A stretch of DNA of 64,000 bases from Phycisphaerales bacterium. GTDB lineage: Bacteria > Planctomycetota > Phycisphaerae > UBA1845 > UTPLA1. Each line of letters opens with the position of its first letter. Position 1 is the first letter of the stretch. The stretch spans positions 434,001-498,000 of the forward strand of contig JACKHI010000001.1 in assembly GCA_020639075.1 (NCBI GenBank), written 5' to 3'. This document shows positions 51,873-60,285 of this stretch, one piece after another. The notes under the pieces were generated by a model. The model had not been told where the DNA came from and made no database searches. It was given only the letters and a program-made list of their open reading frames with translations. Position numbers and translations under genes: made by a program.

Positions 51873-52053
51873 CACTGCTCACAGAGCAGTGGCACCCGGC
51901 TTCCGCACTGTTTGAAAAGCAGTGGCACCCGGCCACGCTGGTTTCGGCACTGCTTGGAGAGCAGTGGCACCTGGTTTCGGCACTGCTCACAGAGCAGTGG
52001 CACCCGCTGGCTTCGGCACTGCTTGGAAAGCAGTGGCACCCATCAGTGGCACC
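51873..52053. repeat. Array of five hairpin repeats
   Basis: Five stem-loops of CACTGCT(T)-loop-(A)AGCAGTG, each followed by GGCACC: 51873-51891, 51906-51924, 51948-51966, 51981-51999 and 52017-52035, plus a partial copy (CAGTGGCACCC) at 52043. Unit spacings are 33, 42, 33 and 36 bases, all multiples of three. Loops are 3 or 5 bases. A mobile-type or REP-like repeat cluster rather than a CRISPR. Confidence 0.85.
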
Positions 52054-52072
52054 CGGCATTGCGCCTGGGCTT

Positions 52073-52100
52073 TTGCAAGTTGGGGAAACGGGCGTAGAGT
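52073..52100 (+). promoter_or_regulatory. Possible promoter of the membrane protein gene
   Basis: TTGCAA (52073-52078), 16-base spacer, TAGAGT (52095-52100); ATG at 52109 follows after 8 bases. It lies just after the hairpin array. Confidence 0.4.
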
Positions 52101-52108
52101 TTCCGAGC

Positions 52109-53395
52109 ATGACAGGCATGGAGTCATCGAAATCCGCGGCTGACGAACTGACGCCGCAGAACGGATCGTCGTCTTTCCTGGTCCGGCACGAACGGATCCT
52201 CTCCCTGTGCGCGCTGTATATCGCGTGTATCGTCGTGCTCGGCCCGAACGTCCGGTTCAGCGCATGGTCGATGAGCCCTGAGCAGAATCCGGCGTCGAGC
52301 GAAGGGATGCGGTGGGTCGAAGGATACAAGGACCTGCCGGGGCCCAATACGGACGTCGCCCATTACAAAGGGCACTACTACAACATTTTCCCGCCTTTAT
52401 GGCCGATTCTCTGCTACGCGTTCTTTTCGTTCCAGACGTGGGCGATCGGCGGTCCGCCCGTCATGTACCCGCTGGTCACGAACCTGCTGATCTCGGTCCC
52501 GCTGCCACTGCTGGTGTTCTGGGCGTTTCGGCAAACGGGAGTCCGCCCCGCCTGGGCGGCGATGCTGGCATTCCAACTATTCGCGGGCACGTGCATGTGG
52601 ACCGTTGGAACGGGCATGCATCGGGCGTGGATTTACTCGCTTCAACTGATCCTGGCGAACACTGGGATCGCAATGGTTGCGGCAGGACTCCTCGGGCGTC
52701 AGCGATTCTGGCTGGCAGGTATCGGCGTGATCATAGCATCGTGGTGTCGTCAAACGACGCTTGCGTACGCGCTCGCCGTCATCGTGCTTGCCTGGCGAAG
52801 CGAACGCCGAGGCAAGGCGTTATTGCAGGCGGGGATTCCCCTTTTCATCGCGATGGCCGTGCCGATGGTACTGAACCAGATCAAGTTCGATTCCCCTTTT
52901 GAAACAGGCTATCGATACATCTTCGATCCCGTCGGAGATCCGAACAGCACGCTTGGGGTGTACGACGAGGATGGCAAACTGACGGTGTTTTCACCGCGAT
53001 TCGTGCCGCGTCACTTGTATTCGATGTGGCTGGATCTTCCATCGATCGACTTCACGTTCGAAGGGCTTCGCATCGAGGGGAATAAAGGCGGCAACGCAAT
53101 CTGGTTCGCGACGCCGCTGTTGCTGCTGGCCTTTGTCGACGCAAAGAAGTGGTGGGCCGACCCGCGCCGTCGCTGGCTGATGCTGAGCACGTTTCCGATC
53201 ATCGTTGCACATTTGTTCTATCACGGACCGGTCATCGGGCAGCCCGGAATGTACCGTTACAGTCTTGACTTCGTGTTGATCTGGCTGATCGCCGTCGCAC
53301 CGGAGACGACAAGCGGTCGTCGTCAGGGGTTCGCCGTCATATCATTGGGCTGGAGCGTGTTGTACTTTTACACCATTACGCGCGGGTTCCTTTAG
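52109..53395 (+). CDS. Polytopic membrane protein, possible glycosyltransferase
   Basis: A 428-residue protein with about nine membrane helices. The first periplasmic loop after TM1 contains NTDVAHYKGHYYNIFPPLWPI, reminiscent of GT-C fold enzymes, but the catalytic Asp pattern is not clear, so function is open. The frame is open upstream through the hairpin array (to 51824), giving repeats of VSALLTEQWHP; I start at 52109 because the protein-like sequence and a -10 box begin there. It may act with the GT39-like protein 0.9 kb downstream. Confidence 0.75.
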   Translation: MTGMESSKSAADELTPQNGSSSFLVRHERILSLCALYIACIVVLGPNVRFSAWSMSPEQNPASSEGMRWVEGYKDLPGPNTDVAHYKGHYYNIFPPLWPILCYAFFSFQTWAIGGPPVMYPLVTNLLISVPLPLLVFWAFRQTGVRPAWAAMLAFQLFAGTCMWTVGTGMHRAWIYSLQLILANTGIAMVAAGLLGRQRFWLAGIGVIIASWCRQTTLAYALAVIVLAWRSERRGKALLQAGIPLFIAMAVPMVLNQIKFDSPFETGYRYIFDPVGDPNSTLGVYDEDGKLTVFSPRFVPRHLYSMWLDLPSIDFTFEGLRIEGNKGGNAIWFATPLLLLAFVDAKKWWADPRRRWLMLSTFPIIVAHLFYHGPVIGQPGMYRYSLDFVLIWLIAVAPETTSGRRQGFAVISLGWSVLYFYTITRGFL

Positions 53396-53428
53396 CGCAA
53401 TCCGCGTGCGTTTCGGCACAGAAAAAAC

Positions 53429-53467
53429 GTTCAAATAGTTGAACGGCGGTCGCCCGGGCCCCATAAT
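53429..53467 (+). promoter_or_regulatory. Promoter with overlapping inverted repeat
   Basis: TTGAAC (53439-53444), 17-base spacer, CATAAT (53462-53467). The -35 is one arm of GTTCAA-atag-TTGAAC (53429-53444), so a regulator binding the inverted repeat would control it. Confidence 0.6.
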
Positions 53468-53517
53468 GCACGTACTTGGTTTATCTGCAGTGCGTCGGAC
53501 CATGGAGGAGCCCCGGC

Positions 53518-54273
53518 ATGAGCCTGTCATTCGGCACCCATTGCGACGACTTCCATCTGGCCTCGAGGCTGTTCCTGAAGTTGGACCTGACGCCGGAGCG
53601 CGAGACGGTTCTCCACTTCTTCGACAGCATTCGGCGCGAATTCCCGGCGATGACACGGATGCGTCGCCGCGAAGATTCCGGGCTGGTACTGGAAGAGGAT
53701 GAAATCGATCATCAGACGCGGCGTTGGCTGCGGATTGATGAAGGGTCCATCCGAATGGGACAGCACAACCCTGTGACTTCTGAGGATGCCGAGCGCTTGG
53801 GTGCGACGGTCCTCAAAATGGCCCCCTACCACTTGACGCTAGGCGAGCTGGATTATGACCATCTCGAGGTCGTCCTCGGCTTCGACCTGGAGTACCGGGG
53901 CAATCACGATCAGCTGATCGCCGAGACGTTCTTCGCCGACAGCCCGATCGCCGGCCTGCTGGGGCATCCCGACGTCTTTCAAACGATCGACGCCCAGCCC
54001 TTCTTCGGCGTCGCCCTGAATGAGGAGTGCGATACCCAGGCCTACCTGGAGATCAAGAGTCGAACATCCACATTCGAGGTCCGAACGGGCGGATTCGATC
54101 CGCAGCCGCTGACCGTCTTCCTGACGCTGCGTCGCTTCTGGGGCGTTCGCGGCGGCGAGACGCTCGAGCAGGTGCATCACACGCTTATGTCAACGGCGTT
54201 CGACTGGGCGGAGACGCGAATCGTCCCGCACGTCGTGCAGCCGCTCGCTCAGGCCATCGCGTCGCGCCCGTAG
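53518..54273 (+). CDS. Conserved-type soluble protein of unknown function
   Basis: A 251-residue protein without signal or membrane segments: MSLSFGTHCDDFHLASRLFLKLDLTPERETVLHFFDSIRREFPAMTRMRRRED, later LTLGELDYDHLEVVLGFDLEYRGNHDQLIAETFF. It looks like a complete alpha/beta domain; no family recalled with certainty. GGAGGAG lies 7-8 bases before the ATG, which decides the start over the earlier in-frame codon. It is 25 bases from the following GT39-like gene. Confidence 0.7.
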   Translation: MSLSFGTHCDDFHLASRLFLKLDLTPERETVLHFFDSIRREFPAMTRMRRREDSGLVLEEDEIDHQTRRWLRIDEGSIRMGQHNPVTSEDAERLGATVLKMAPYHLTLGELDYDHLEVVLGFDLEYRGNHDQLIAETFFADSPIAGLLGHPDVFQTIDAQPFFGVALNEECDTQAYLEIKSRTSTFEVRTGGFDPQPLTVFLTLRRFWGVRGGETLEQVHHTLMSTAFDWAETRIVPHVVQPLAQAIASRP

Positions 54274-54298
54274 GCGTCGCCCGGCGGACGAACCATCT

Positions 54299-56119
54299 GT
54301 GTCTGAAGGTTTCCCACGCCAATCGACGCCCATGACGATCTTGATCGGCGTTGCCCTCGCGCTGCCTGTCTCGATCTACGCGGGCGTCGTCATTTGGTCC
54401 GCCGCCCGCGGTATCGAGACGCTCTGGGACGAAGCCGTCGACCTCCAGATCGCAAACGACTTTCGCGACGCCCCACTTCGCGGCGGCGATCCCATCGATC
54501 CTTCGCAATTGCGACTTCCCATGATGATTGACGCCGTCGGTGCCGAGCTCTTCGGATGGACGGGCTACGACGGCGCGCGATTCGTCAGTGTTCTCGCGGC
54601 GGTCGTAACAATTCTCGCGGCGGCCGCGCTCGCCGCGATGCTGTTTGATGCCTGGACGGCGCTATTGGCGGCCGTATTACTGAGTTTATCGCCCTACTTT
54701 CTTGCCTTCGCGCGAATCGGCATGACGGAGGGAGACATCCTGGCGGCGTGCTTCTGCACAATCGCCGTGCTCGCCTACGTCTGGTATCTCAAGCGACCAA
54801 CGTCGGGACGCTGGGCCCTGGCGGGCGTCGCACTCGCACTGGCGATCGGCGCAAAGCTGTTCGCCGTATTTCTGATCGTGGCGTTTGCTTTTCTCAGCGC
54901 GACGACGTATTCCGAGCCGGCGATCACGTTCAAACGCGATCCGCGCGACGTTAACCGCCTGCGCAAATGGCTCGTTATCCTCTGGATCATGATTGTCGTG
55001 ACTTTCCTGTTGGCGTATGCGAACACGCATCCACCGAGCACCGAGGGGTTGGAATGGGCCGGCGATGTCGCCGGGACGCTGGCGACAATCGGTTGGGTCT
55101 TATTGCTGTTGGGGTGGATCGGCGCGACTGTTTTCGCCGTTTCCCGCGGCGTCATTGCGTCGGCCCGCTCGACACGCTTCCGACATCTGATGCTGTTTGC
55201 CGGCGCGACATTCTTCGTCCTGATGCCCGTGCATCTATTGCAGCCGGAAATCATAAAATCGATCGTCGCGCGGGCGCTGCGCTGGGATCATCGCATACCG
55301 TTGGCGCTGTGGGCCGACCATCTCCGCCTTTACACTGGGATCATCTTCATCAAGGCGACGATTCCCGTCGGCGTCGTCACGGGACTGGCGATTCTCCAGG
55401 CCATGACGAGCGAGCGCTCGGAGGGCCGCTGGCGTCCATGTCTGTTTGTCGTGCTTTTCTACATTCCGCTGCTGTGTTTCCTGCCGTTGCGCCAGACGTT
55501 TTACCTGATGCCGATCTACCCGGCGTTGATGATCCTGACGTCGGCTTTCGCCGTCGGGACGGTTCGGTACTGCTTTTCGCTCGGCCCGGGATACGGCATC
55601 TTCGCTGTCGCACTCGTGGCGGTCGGGCTCGGTAACCTGGCGATGGAATCGCGGGCGATCCATCCGGATTATCACGTATTTGGGTACCAGACAGTCGGCG
55701 ATCGATGGCTCGGCGCCGAATCCCGCGGGTATCGCAATCTGATCCAGACGCCAAGCGACGGCGTCGTGTCGCTGATCAACTGGTGCAACACGTCGGGGCA
55801 GGTCCACGAAGGCGACCAGGTCGTCAGCTATCTATGGGAGGACCGGATCATCGGACAGTGCCTGGATCCGGATCGGCCGTTCCGGTTCACTTCACGTGGC
55901 GTGACGGAGGCGTCGGACGTCGTGCCGGAACTCCCGTCTTTCGTCAGCGCTGATTTTGTACTGCTGCACATCAACAATCTGCTCGGATACGGCGATCGAG
56001 CTCCGGATCATCCTGATATGGCGCTGCTCGAGCAGCACTTTGAGAAGGCGTTCACAGTCGTTCGCGGCAGCGCAGCGCGACCGCTCGAAGTGGCGTGGGT
56101 GTATCGTCGAAAACGCTGA
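54299..56119 (+). CDS. GT39-like membrane glycosyltransferase
   Basis: A 606-residue integral membrane protein of the dolichyl-phosphate-mannose mannosyltransferase/ArnT (GT-C) superfamily. TM1 is followed by the acidic motif TLWDEAVD in the first periplasmic loop, then about ten more helices, with SLSPYFLAFARIGMTEGD in a typical place, and a C-terminal soluble domain of about 130 residues. It probably transfers a sugar from a polyprenyl phosphate to an envelope acceptor. The GTG at 54299 gives the longest form; ATG 54332 is possible. Confidence 0.85.
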   Translation: MSEGFPRQSTPMTILIGVALALPVSIYAGVVIWSAARGIETLWDEAVDLQIANDFRDAPLRGGDPIDPSQLRLPMMIDAVGAELFGWTGYDGARFVSVLAAVVTILAAAALAAMLFDAWTALLAAVLLSLSPYFLAFARIGMTEGDILAACFCTIAVLAYVWYLKRPTSGRWALAGVALALAIGAKLFAVFLIVAFAFLSATTYSEPAITFKRDPRDVNRLRKWLVILWIMIVVTFLLAYANTHPPSTEGLEWAGDVAGTLATIGWVLLLLGWIGATVFAVSRGVIASARSTRFRHLMLFAGATFFVLMPVHLLQPEIIKSIVARALRWDHRIPLALWADHLRLYTGIIFIKATIPVGVVTGLAILQAMTSERSEGRWRPCLFVVLFYIPLLCFLPLRQTFYLMPIYPALMILTSAFAVGTVRYCFSLGPGYGIFAVALVAVGLGNLAMESRAIHPDYHVFGYQTVGDRWLGAESRGYRNLIQTPSDGVVSLINWCNTSGQVHEGDQVVSYLWEDRIIGQCLDPDRPFRFTSRGVTEASDVVPELPSFVSADFVLLHINNLLGYGDRAPDHPDMALLEQHFEKAFTVVRGSAARPLEVAWVYRRKR

Positions 56120-56272
56120 AACCGGGCGAAAACGGGCTGATTTTCGTCAACTCCTGGTGAAATTGCCGGATTGGCGGGGAGTTTCGCAACATTTTTTCGA
56201 AAAACGGCCCAAATAGTAAGGGGTTTCGCGTGAATTCGCCGAAAGGAGTGGTACATTCATTTGCGTTGAACC

Positions 56273-56293
56273 GGCCGCAACAGGTGCGGCCGC
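56273..56293 (+). promoter_or_regulatory. Leader hairpin before HU gene
   Basis: CGGCCGCA-acagg-TGCGGCCG, an 8-bp perfect stem 40 bases before the HU start. A TACATT box at 56253-56258 could be the -10. May modulate translation or decay. Confidence 0.45.
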
Positions 56294-56332
56294 CACGGAT
56301 GGAAGTGTTTGAAAGAAAGAAGGAGTCGCGCC

Positions 56333-56689
56333 ATGGCTGCCCGAACCACCAAGAAGAAGCCCACGAGCAAGTCGGCCAGGAAGTCCCCGGCGAAGAGCAC
56401 GAGCAAGACGATGACGAAGTCGGCCCTGATCAATCATCTCGCCGAGAAGAACGAAATGACGCGAAAGGAAGTCGTCGCGTTCATGGATACGCTCATGTCG
56501 ACGGCGTACAAGGAGGCCAAGAACGGCTTCACGCTGCCGGGCATCGGCAAGCTGGTTCTGGTCAACCGCAAGGCCCGCATGGGCCGCAACCCGGCGACGG
56601 GCGAATCGATCAAGATCCCGGCCAAGAAGGTCGTAAAGTTCCGCGTGGCGAAGGCCGCGAAGGATGCAATCCTCCCCGGCAAGAAGTAA
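56333..56689 (+). CDS. hup: HU-family DNA-binding protein with lysine-rich N-terminal tail
   Basis: A 118-residue nucleoid protein. The first 28 residues (MAARTTKKKPTSKSARKSPAKSTSKTM) form a basic, Pro/Ser/Ala/Lys-rich tail like eukaryotic histone H1. The HU core follows: TKSALINHLAEKNEMTRKEVVAFMDTLM, GFTLPGIGKLVLVNRKARMGRNPATGESIKIPAKKVVKFRVAK, including the RNPATG DNA-minor-groove arm. AAGGAG lies 8-9 bases before ATG 56333, which decides the start. A terminator follows. Confidence 0.95.
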   Translation: MAARTTKKKPTSKSARKSPAKSTSKTMTKSALINHLAEKNEMTRKEVVAFMDTLMSTAYKEAKNGFTLPGIGKLVLVNRKARMGRNPATGESIKIPAKKVVKFRVAKAAKDAILPGKK

Positions 56690-56761
56690 GCACTGCCCCC
56701 CTGGTTCGGCAACGGCCGCGATTCGCGCTGCTGCCGACGGGATGACAGAACATTGCAAGAG

Positions 56762-56792
56762 GCCCCTGTGCGGAAACGCGCGGGGGCTTTTT
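56762..56792 (+). terminator. Intrinsic terminator after HU gene
   Basis: GCCCCTGTGCG (56762-56772) pairs with CGCGCGGGGGC (56777-56787) around GAAA, with two G-T pairs, followed by TTTTT. Confidence 0.9.
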
Positions 56793-56892
56793 GTTGGGTC
56801 ATCAGTCATCTGTTGTCAGTTGTCAGAGGATTGTGCCGTGCTGTTGCCGAGATTGCATATTGGGCGTGGGTCCGAGGCTTCCTGAAACGACA

Positions 56893-57357
56893 TCAGTCGG
56901 CGGGTTCGCCGATGTCGATGACTTGAATGTTCACACGGTATGTGACTTCGCCATGGAGGTATCGATTCAGAGGGCGCGAGAATCCAACGAAAACGGACTC
57001 GCCGGGCTGGATCCACGGGCGGTTGTCCTCGTACAGACAGGCACAGGCCTCGACGACGCGAATCCGCACGGGCCGATCGCAGATATTCTCGATTTCAAAT
57101 GCGTGCCAGAACTTGCGATCCGGGCCGCCGCGGAGCGTGCCGAAGTCGAAAACCGGTTCGCGGCAGCGGATGTAATCGTTTTGCGCGACGATGTGATCCG
57201 TGACCAGGTTTGGCGGCGCGAGGAAGCCGGCGGGAACATCGGGGCGAGCGGCGTGGATGGTGTAGGCGTCGCTGGGGACGTTGGTCAAGACTAGGGCGGC
57301 GGCGGCGCACACGATCGCAGCGCGAATTTGGCAAATTTTGATGCAGATCATCATCAT
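56893..57357 (-). CDS. Exported DUF1573-domain protein
   Basis: 154 residues with a signal peptide (about 1-31, ending SDAYT) and one DUF1573 (Ig-like, ASH-type) domain: EPVFDFGTLRGGPDRKFWHAFEIENICDRPVRIRVVEACACLYEDN...IQPGE. The CxC pair is family-typical. Periplasmic or surface role, function unknown. GGGAGG lies 6 bases before the ATG. Confidence 0.85.
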   Translation of the reverse strand: MMMICIKICQIRAAIVCAAAALVLTNVPSDAYTIHAARPDVPAGFLAPPNLVTDHIVAQNDYIRCREPVFDFGTLRGGPDRKFWHAFEIENICDRPVRIRVVEACACLYEDNRPWIQPGESVFVGFSRPLNRYLHGEVTYRVNIQVIDIGEPAD

Positions 57358-57503
57358 CTCGACCCTCCCTTCTTTCGCAGATAATTCTCAATTCCGGTCG
57401 ATCGGGAATCAACTGAAATCAGCTCCTGCAATGAAACTTCCTTGTAACGCGCTCGAAGCCTACGGGGCATCGGTCCCACAGTCGCGCTTTCGTTAACTCG
57501 CGC

Positions 57504-57533
57504 TTGAACCAGTGGTGGCGTGCGTCGTAACAT
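57504..57533 (+). promoter_or_regulatory. Promoter of the zinc-ribbon/propeller operon
   Basis: TTGAAC (57504-57509), 18-base spacer, TAACAT (57528-57533), 9 bases before the ATG at 57543; leaves a leader of only about 2-3 bases. Confidence 0.5.
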
Positions 57534-57542
57534 TCGACACGG

Positions 57543-58211
57543 ATGTCTCGGCCGAGAAGTACCATCTCGCTTTGGACGATCTGGGCGATCGCACTACTGG
57601 TCACGTGTTCGCTTTGGACGATCAGTCATCGCTGGAATGTCTGCTACGCCGGTGATTATGGATTCGTGGTCGTGACGAACGGCTATCTGATTCTGCCCGT
57701 CGGCGGAACGCGGACATGGGGCGACTGGGGTTGGTGGGTGCAGGCGCCGTGGCCCGATCCGATGGTCGCGTGGAGTGAATTCGCCTGGCCTCTATTGATC
57801 GGCCCTGTGCCACAGATGGGGACGACGGGCGTCTATCTTCCGTTTGCAACATGCTATGGTTGCTTGATTCTCTGGCCCCTTCTCAAACTGGCCGCGTGGA
57901 TCCGCCCGAGCATCGGCCTTGCTTCGGTGTTCGTCAGTGTGTCATTGCTTTTCTACGCACTCATGCTTCCCGTGTATCCGGACGCACATTCCAGATTCCT
58001 TCTGGTGACGTGGATTGTTACGTTCATGACCGCCTCCCTGACACTGTGTGACGCCGTGCGAAATCGTCGACGCAATCGCCCCGGATCCTGCGCACATTGC
58101 AGCTATGACCTGACGGGCAATGCATCCGGCGTATGTCCCGAGTGTGGCGAATCGACTGATACCGCCCTACTATCCGGGCAAAAAACTGGTGTCAGAGGAG
58201 GGTCCCTATGA
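57543..58211 (+). CDS. Membrane protein with C-terminal zinc ribbon (paralogue)
   Basis: A 222-residue protein with about four hydrophobic helices and a C-terminal zinc ribbon CAHCSYDLTGNASGVCPECG, matching the tail of the protein at 775-1458. The body (GGTRTWGDWGWWVQAPWPDP) is Trp-rich. Function unknown. The stop overlaps the next start (ATGA). Confidence 0.72.
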   Translation: MSRPRSTISLWTIWAIALLVTCSLWTISHRWNVCYAGDYGFVVVTNGYLILPVGGTRTWGDWGWWVQAPWPDPMVAWSEFAWPLLIGPVPQMGTTGVYLPFATCYGCLILWPLLKLAAWIRPSIGLASVFVSVSLLFYALMLPVYPDAHSRFLLVTWIVTFMTASLTLCDAVRNRRRNRPGSCAHCSYDLTGNASGVCPECGESTDTALLSGQKTGVRGGSL

Positions 58212-59251
58212 GATTCATGCGCCGCCTGGCTACGTATTCAATTGCAAGTTGTGTCCTCACTCCGTTGGTCGCCTGCGTGCGCACACCCGAGGTTCCGACG
58301 GCGGTCGGGGCACCGCTCGCCGTGAGTGCGACGACCAGCGTGACGATCGGCTGCGCCGACGGACCGGCGTCATTGTTCGTTGCGTCGCCCGATCTCGTGC
58401 CTGAAGGGGTTGAGTTTGATCCCGTGTTGTGCCGGTTCCTGCTTGGCTCGATCTCGTCGGGCAACGTGATCGCTGTTGAGGACGACGGGACTTTCTCAGC
58501 GTTGACGAGCGACGACGAACTGGCGGCGTCGACGGGGTTGCATCTCGACGGTCGGCGGCTGCTTGTCTGCGCTCAGTTGGCGTCGGGGGCCCCGGGGTTC
58601 GGGATTTACAGCGCGGACGACGGGTCGCGCATCGCGCTGGTGGATCTCACGAGCGTTGCGGGCGGCGGCAATCACATGATCAACGACTGCACGGTGGATG
58701 GCAGCGGCAACGCCTATGTGACGGACAGCATGTCGACAAAGATCTATCGCGTGACGCCGGCGGGCGATGCGAGCTTGTTTCTCGATGATGCGGCATTTGC
58801 GACGAGCGGCGTGAGCCTGAACGGGATTGAGTATGTGCCCGATGACAACGTGCTCGTCGTCGCAGTAACGGGGCTCGGCAAGCTGTTTCGGATACCGCTG
58901 GATGACCCGGCGTCGTTCAGCGAGGTTGCGATCGATGCTTCGATCGCCGGCGACGGCGTGCTATTGCATCCGAGCGGCGATCTGGTGGTTGTCGGCTCCG
59001 CAACATTTTCAGGCATCGGTACGTTTACGGGCGTCTTCGCGTTGGCGAGCAACGACGGCTGGCAGACGGCAAGCGTGAATGGTGTCGTGACGACGTCGGA
59101 GCGCGGTACGACGGCGGCGCTGCGCGGGTCGGACGTGTATGTCACGTTTGCGTTCATCGCGGACTTCTTTACGGGGACAATGGTTGATCGGTATCCGCTG
59201 TTGAAGATCGCGACGGAGCAAGGGATGAGCGGCGTGGGGATCGGGCTCTGA
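58208..59251 (+). CDS. Lipoprotein with six-bladed beta-propeller (SMP-30/NHL-like)
   Basis: A 347-residue exported protein with a lipobox at LTPLVAC. Blade-like repeats follow: GVEFDPVLCRFLLGSISSGNVIAV, GLHLDGRRLLVC, INDCTVDGSGNAYVTDSMSTKIYRV, LNGIEYVPDDNVLVVAVTGLGKLFRI and VLLHPSGDLVVVG. This resembles gluconolactonase/SMP-30-type propellers; whether it hydrolyses a lactone or only binds is unknown. Overlaps the preceding gene by 4 bases. Confidence 0.82.
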   Translation: MRFMRRLATYSIASCVLTPLVACVRTPEVPTAVGAPLAVSATTSVTIGCADGPASLFVASPDLVPEGVEFDPVLCRFLLGSISSGNVIAVEDDGTFSALTSDDELAASTGLHLDGRRLLVCAQLASGAPGFGIYSADDGSRIALVDLTSVAGGGNHMINDCTVDGSGNAYVTDSMSTKIYRVTPAGDASLFLDDAAFATSGVSLNGIEYVPDDNVLVVAVTGLGKLFRIPLDDPASFSEVAIDASIAGDGVLLHPSGDLVVVGSATFSGIGTFTGVFALASNDGWQTASVNGVVTTSERGTTAALRGSDVYVTFAFIADFFTGTMVDRYPLLKIATEQGMSGVGIGL

Positions 59252-59301
59252 TCGGATTCGCCAAGCCGCATGTGAGTACTGAACGCGAACCTCTCGATGC
59301 G

Positions 59302-59329
59302 CTATTGATGGCACGAGACTATTGATGGC
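59302..59329. repeat. 11-bp direct repeat
   Basis: CTATTGATGGC occurs at 59302-59312 and 59319-59329, between convergent genes. Short, possibly chance or slippage. Confidence 0.4.
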
Positions 59330-59364
59330 GTTCTCCGGTCGACTGCCGAAATCCGGAATTGCTT

Positions 59365-59856
59365 TCAGTGACCGTTAGCGCTCTTGTCGATCATCGGTTG
59401 CATGGCGCGACGATTGGCCTGATCGTCAGTACCGCTATTCGATACGTTTCGAACGTTCGTGTCCTCGTCCTGTCGATCCTCCGCTATAGGCGCCATGAAT
59501 CCGGTGTCAACTGTCGCACCCATGATGCAACCGCTCGATGCTGTCATCGCGAGGCCAAGGAAACCCGCGACGGCGGCGACCCATTTTCTTGCGCGTTGGC
59601 GGATACGCAGACCGACGGGGCAGTCGCTGGTGATGACGGTGCCGTCCTGTCGGCGCCAGACTCGCAGGCAGAGGGACGCCTGGTCACCTGAGATGAGTTC
59701 GGCGGCTTCGCGGCGCGTCATCTCGGCGATGTTGTAGACGTGCTTGTCGCATTGGTCGCAATGGCGGACGCGGTCGTCCCCGTGCATATCGTCCCATGCG
59801 GCCGGGCATGGTGCGGCGATGCGGATGTCGTCGAGAACGTCAAGTTTGAAAATCAT
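59365..59856 (-). CDS. Protein with N-terminal Cys-rich domain and membrane anchor
   Basis: 163 residues. The first 85 contain CPAAWDDMHGDDRVRHCDQCDKHVYNIAEMTRREA and ASLCLRVWRRQDGTVITSDCPVGL, a small Cys-containing domain I recall from many planctomycete and other bacterial proteins of unknown function. A hydrophobic helix (WVAAVAGFLGLAMTAS) and a polar tail follow. GGAAGG lies 7 bases before the ATG. Confidence 0.75.
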   Translation of the reverse strand: MIFKLDVLDDIRIAAPCPAAWDDMHGDDRVRHCDQCDKHVYNIAEMTRREAAELISGDQASLCLRVWRRQDGTVITSDCPVGLRIRQRARKWVAAVAGFLGLAMTASSGCIMGATVDTGFMAPIAEDRQDEDTNVRNVSNSGTDDQANRRAMQPMIDKSANGH

Positions 59857-60264
59857 GGGTCGGCCTTCCTTTCCATTTGCGGGCGTCTGGCCTCTCTATG
59901 CTCCGGGCGACGACGACGAATATCAAGCATGTCTTTGACGCGTCGCCATCTTGGTCGGGCGATATGGAAACCTGCACGGACCGACGCACCGATCGTGCAT
60001 TCGGATCGTGGGATCTGCGCCGGGATCCCGGGCCAATGGGCGTCTTAGACGAATTACGACATTGACACACGCGGGATCGGCCCGATAGGTTACTCCCCTG
60101 AATCGGGCCCGCTCTGCGAAACGGCGTCGGTGGAATCCGGGAGATCCGGAGAGAGTCGCCGTTCGATGGGTAACTCGGTCAGGGGCATTCGCATCGCGAA
60201 TTCGTAGGATTGTCCGCGTTGCGCGATCCCCGGCGATGCCGACTACAGGATTCGAACCCACGTT
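59857..60264. other. Intergenic region, nothing recognised
   Basis: About 400 bases between divergent genes. No coding frame with family features; the minus-strand frame 59923-60423 overlaps the next gene and is not supported. Confidence 0.4.
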
Positions 60265-60285
60265 TTGAAAGGAAGCAGTGTGAAC

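Noticed and set aside
51873..52053. Hairpin repeats considered as CRISPR
   Set aside because: The intervals are 14-24 bases and themselves similar to one another; the repeats are short stem-loops, and no cas genes are present.
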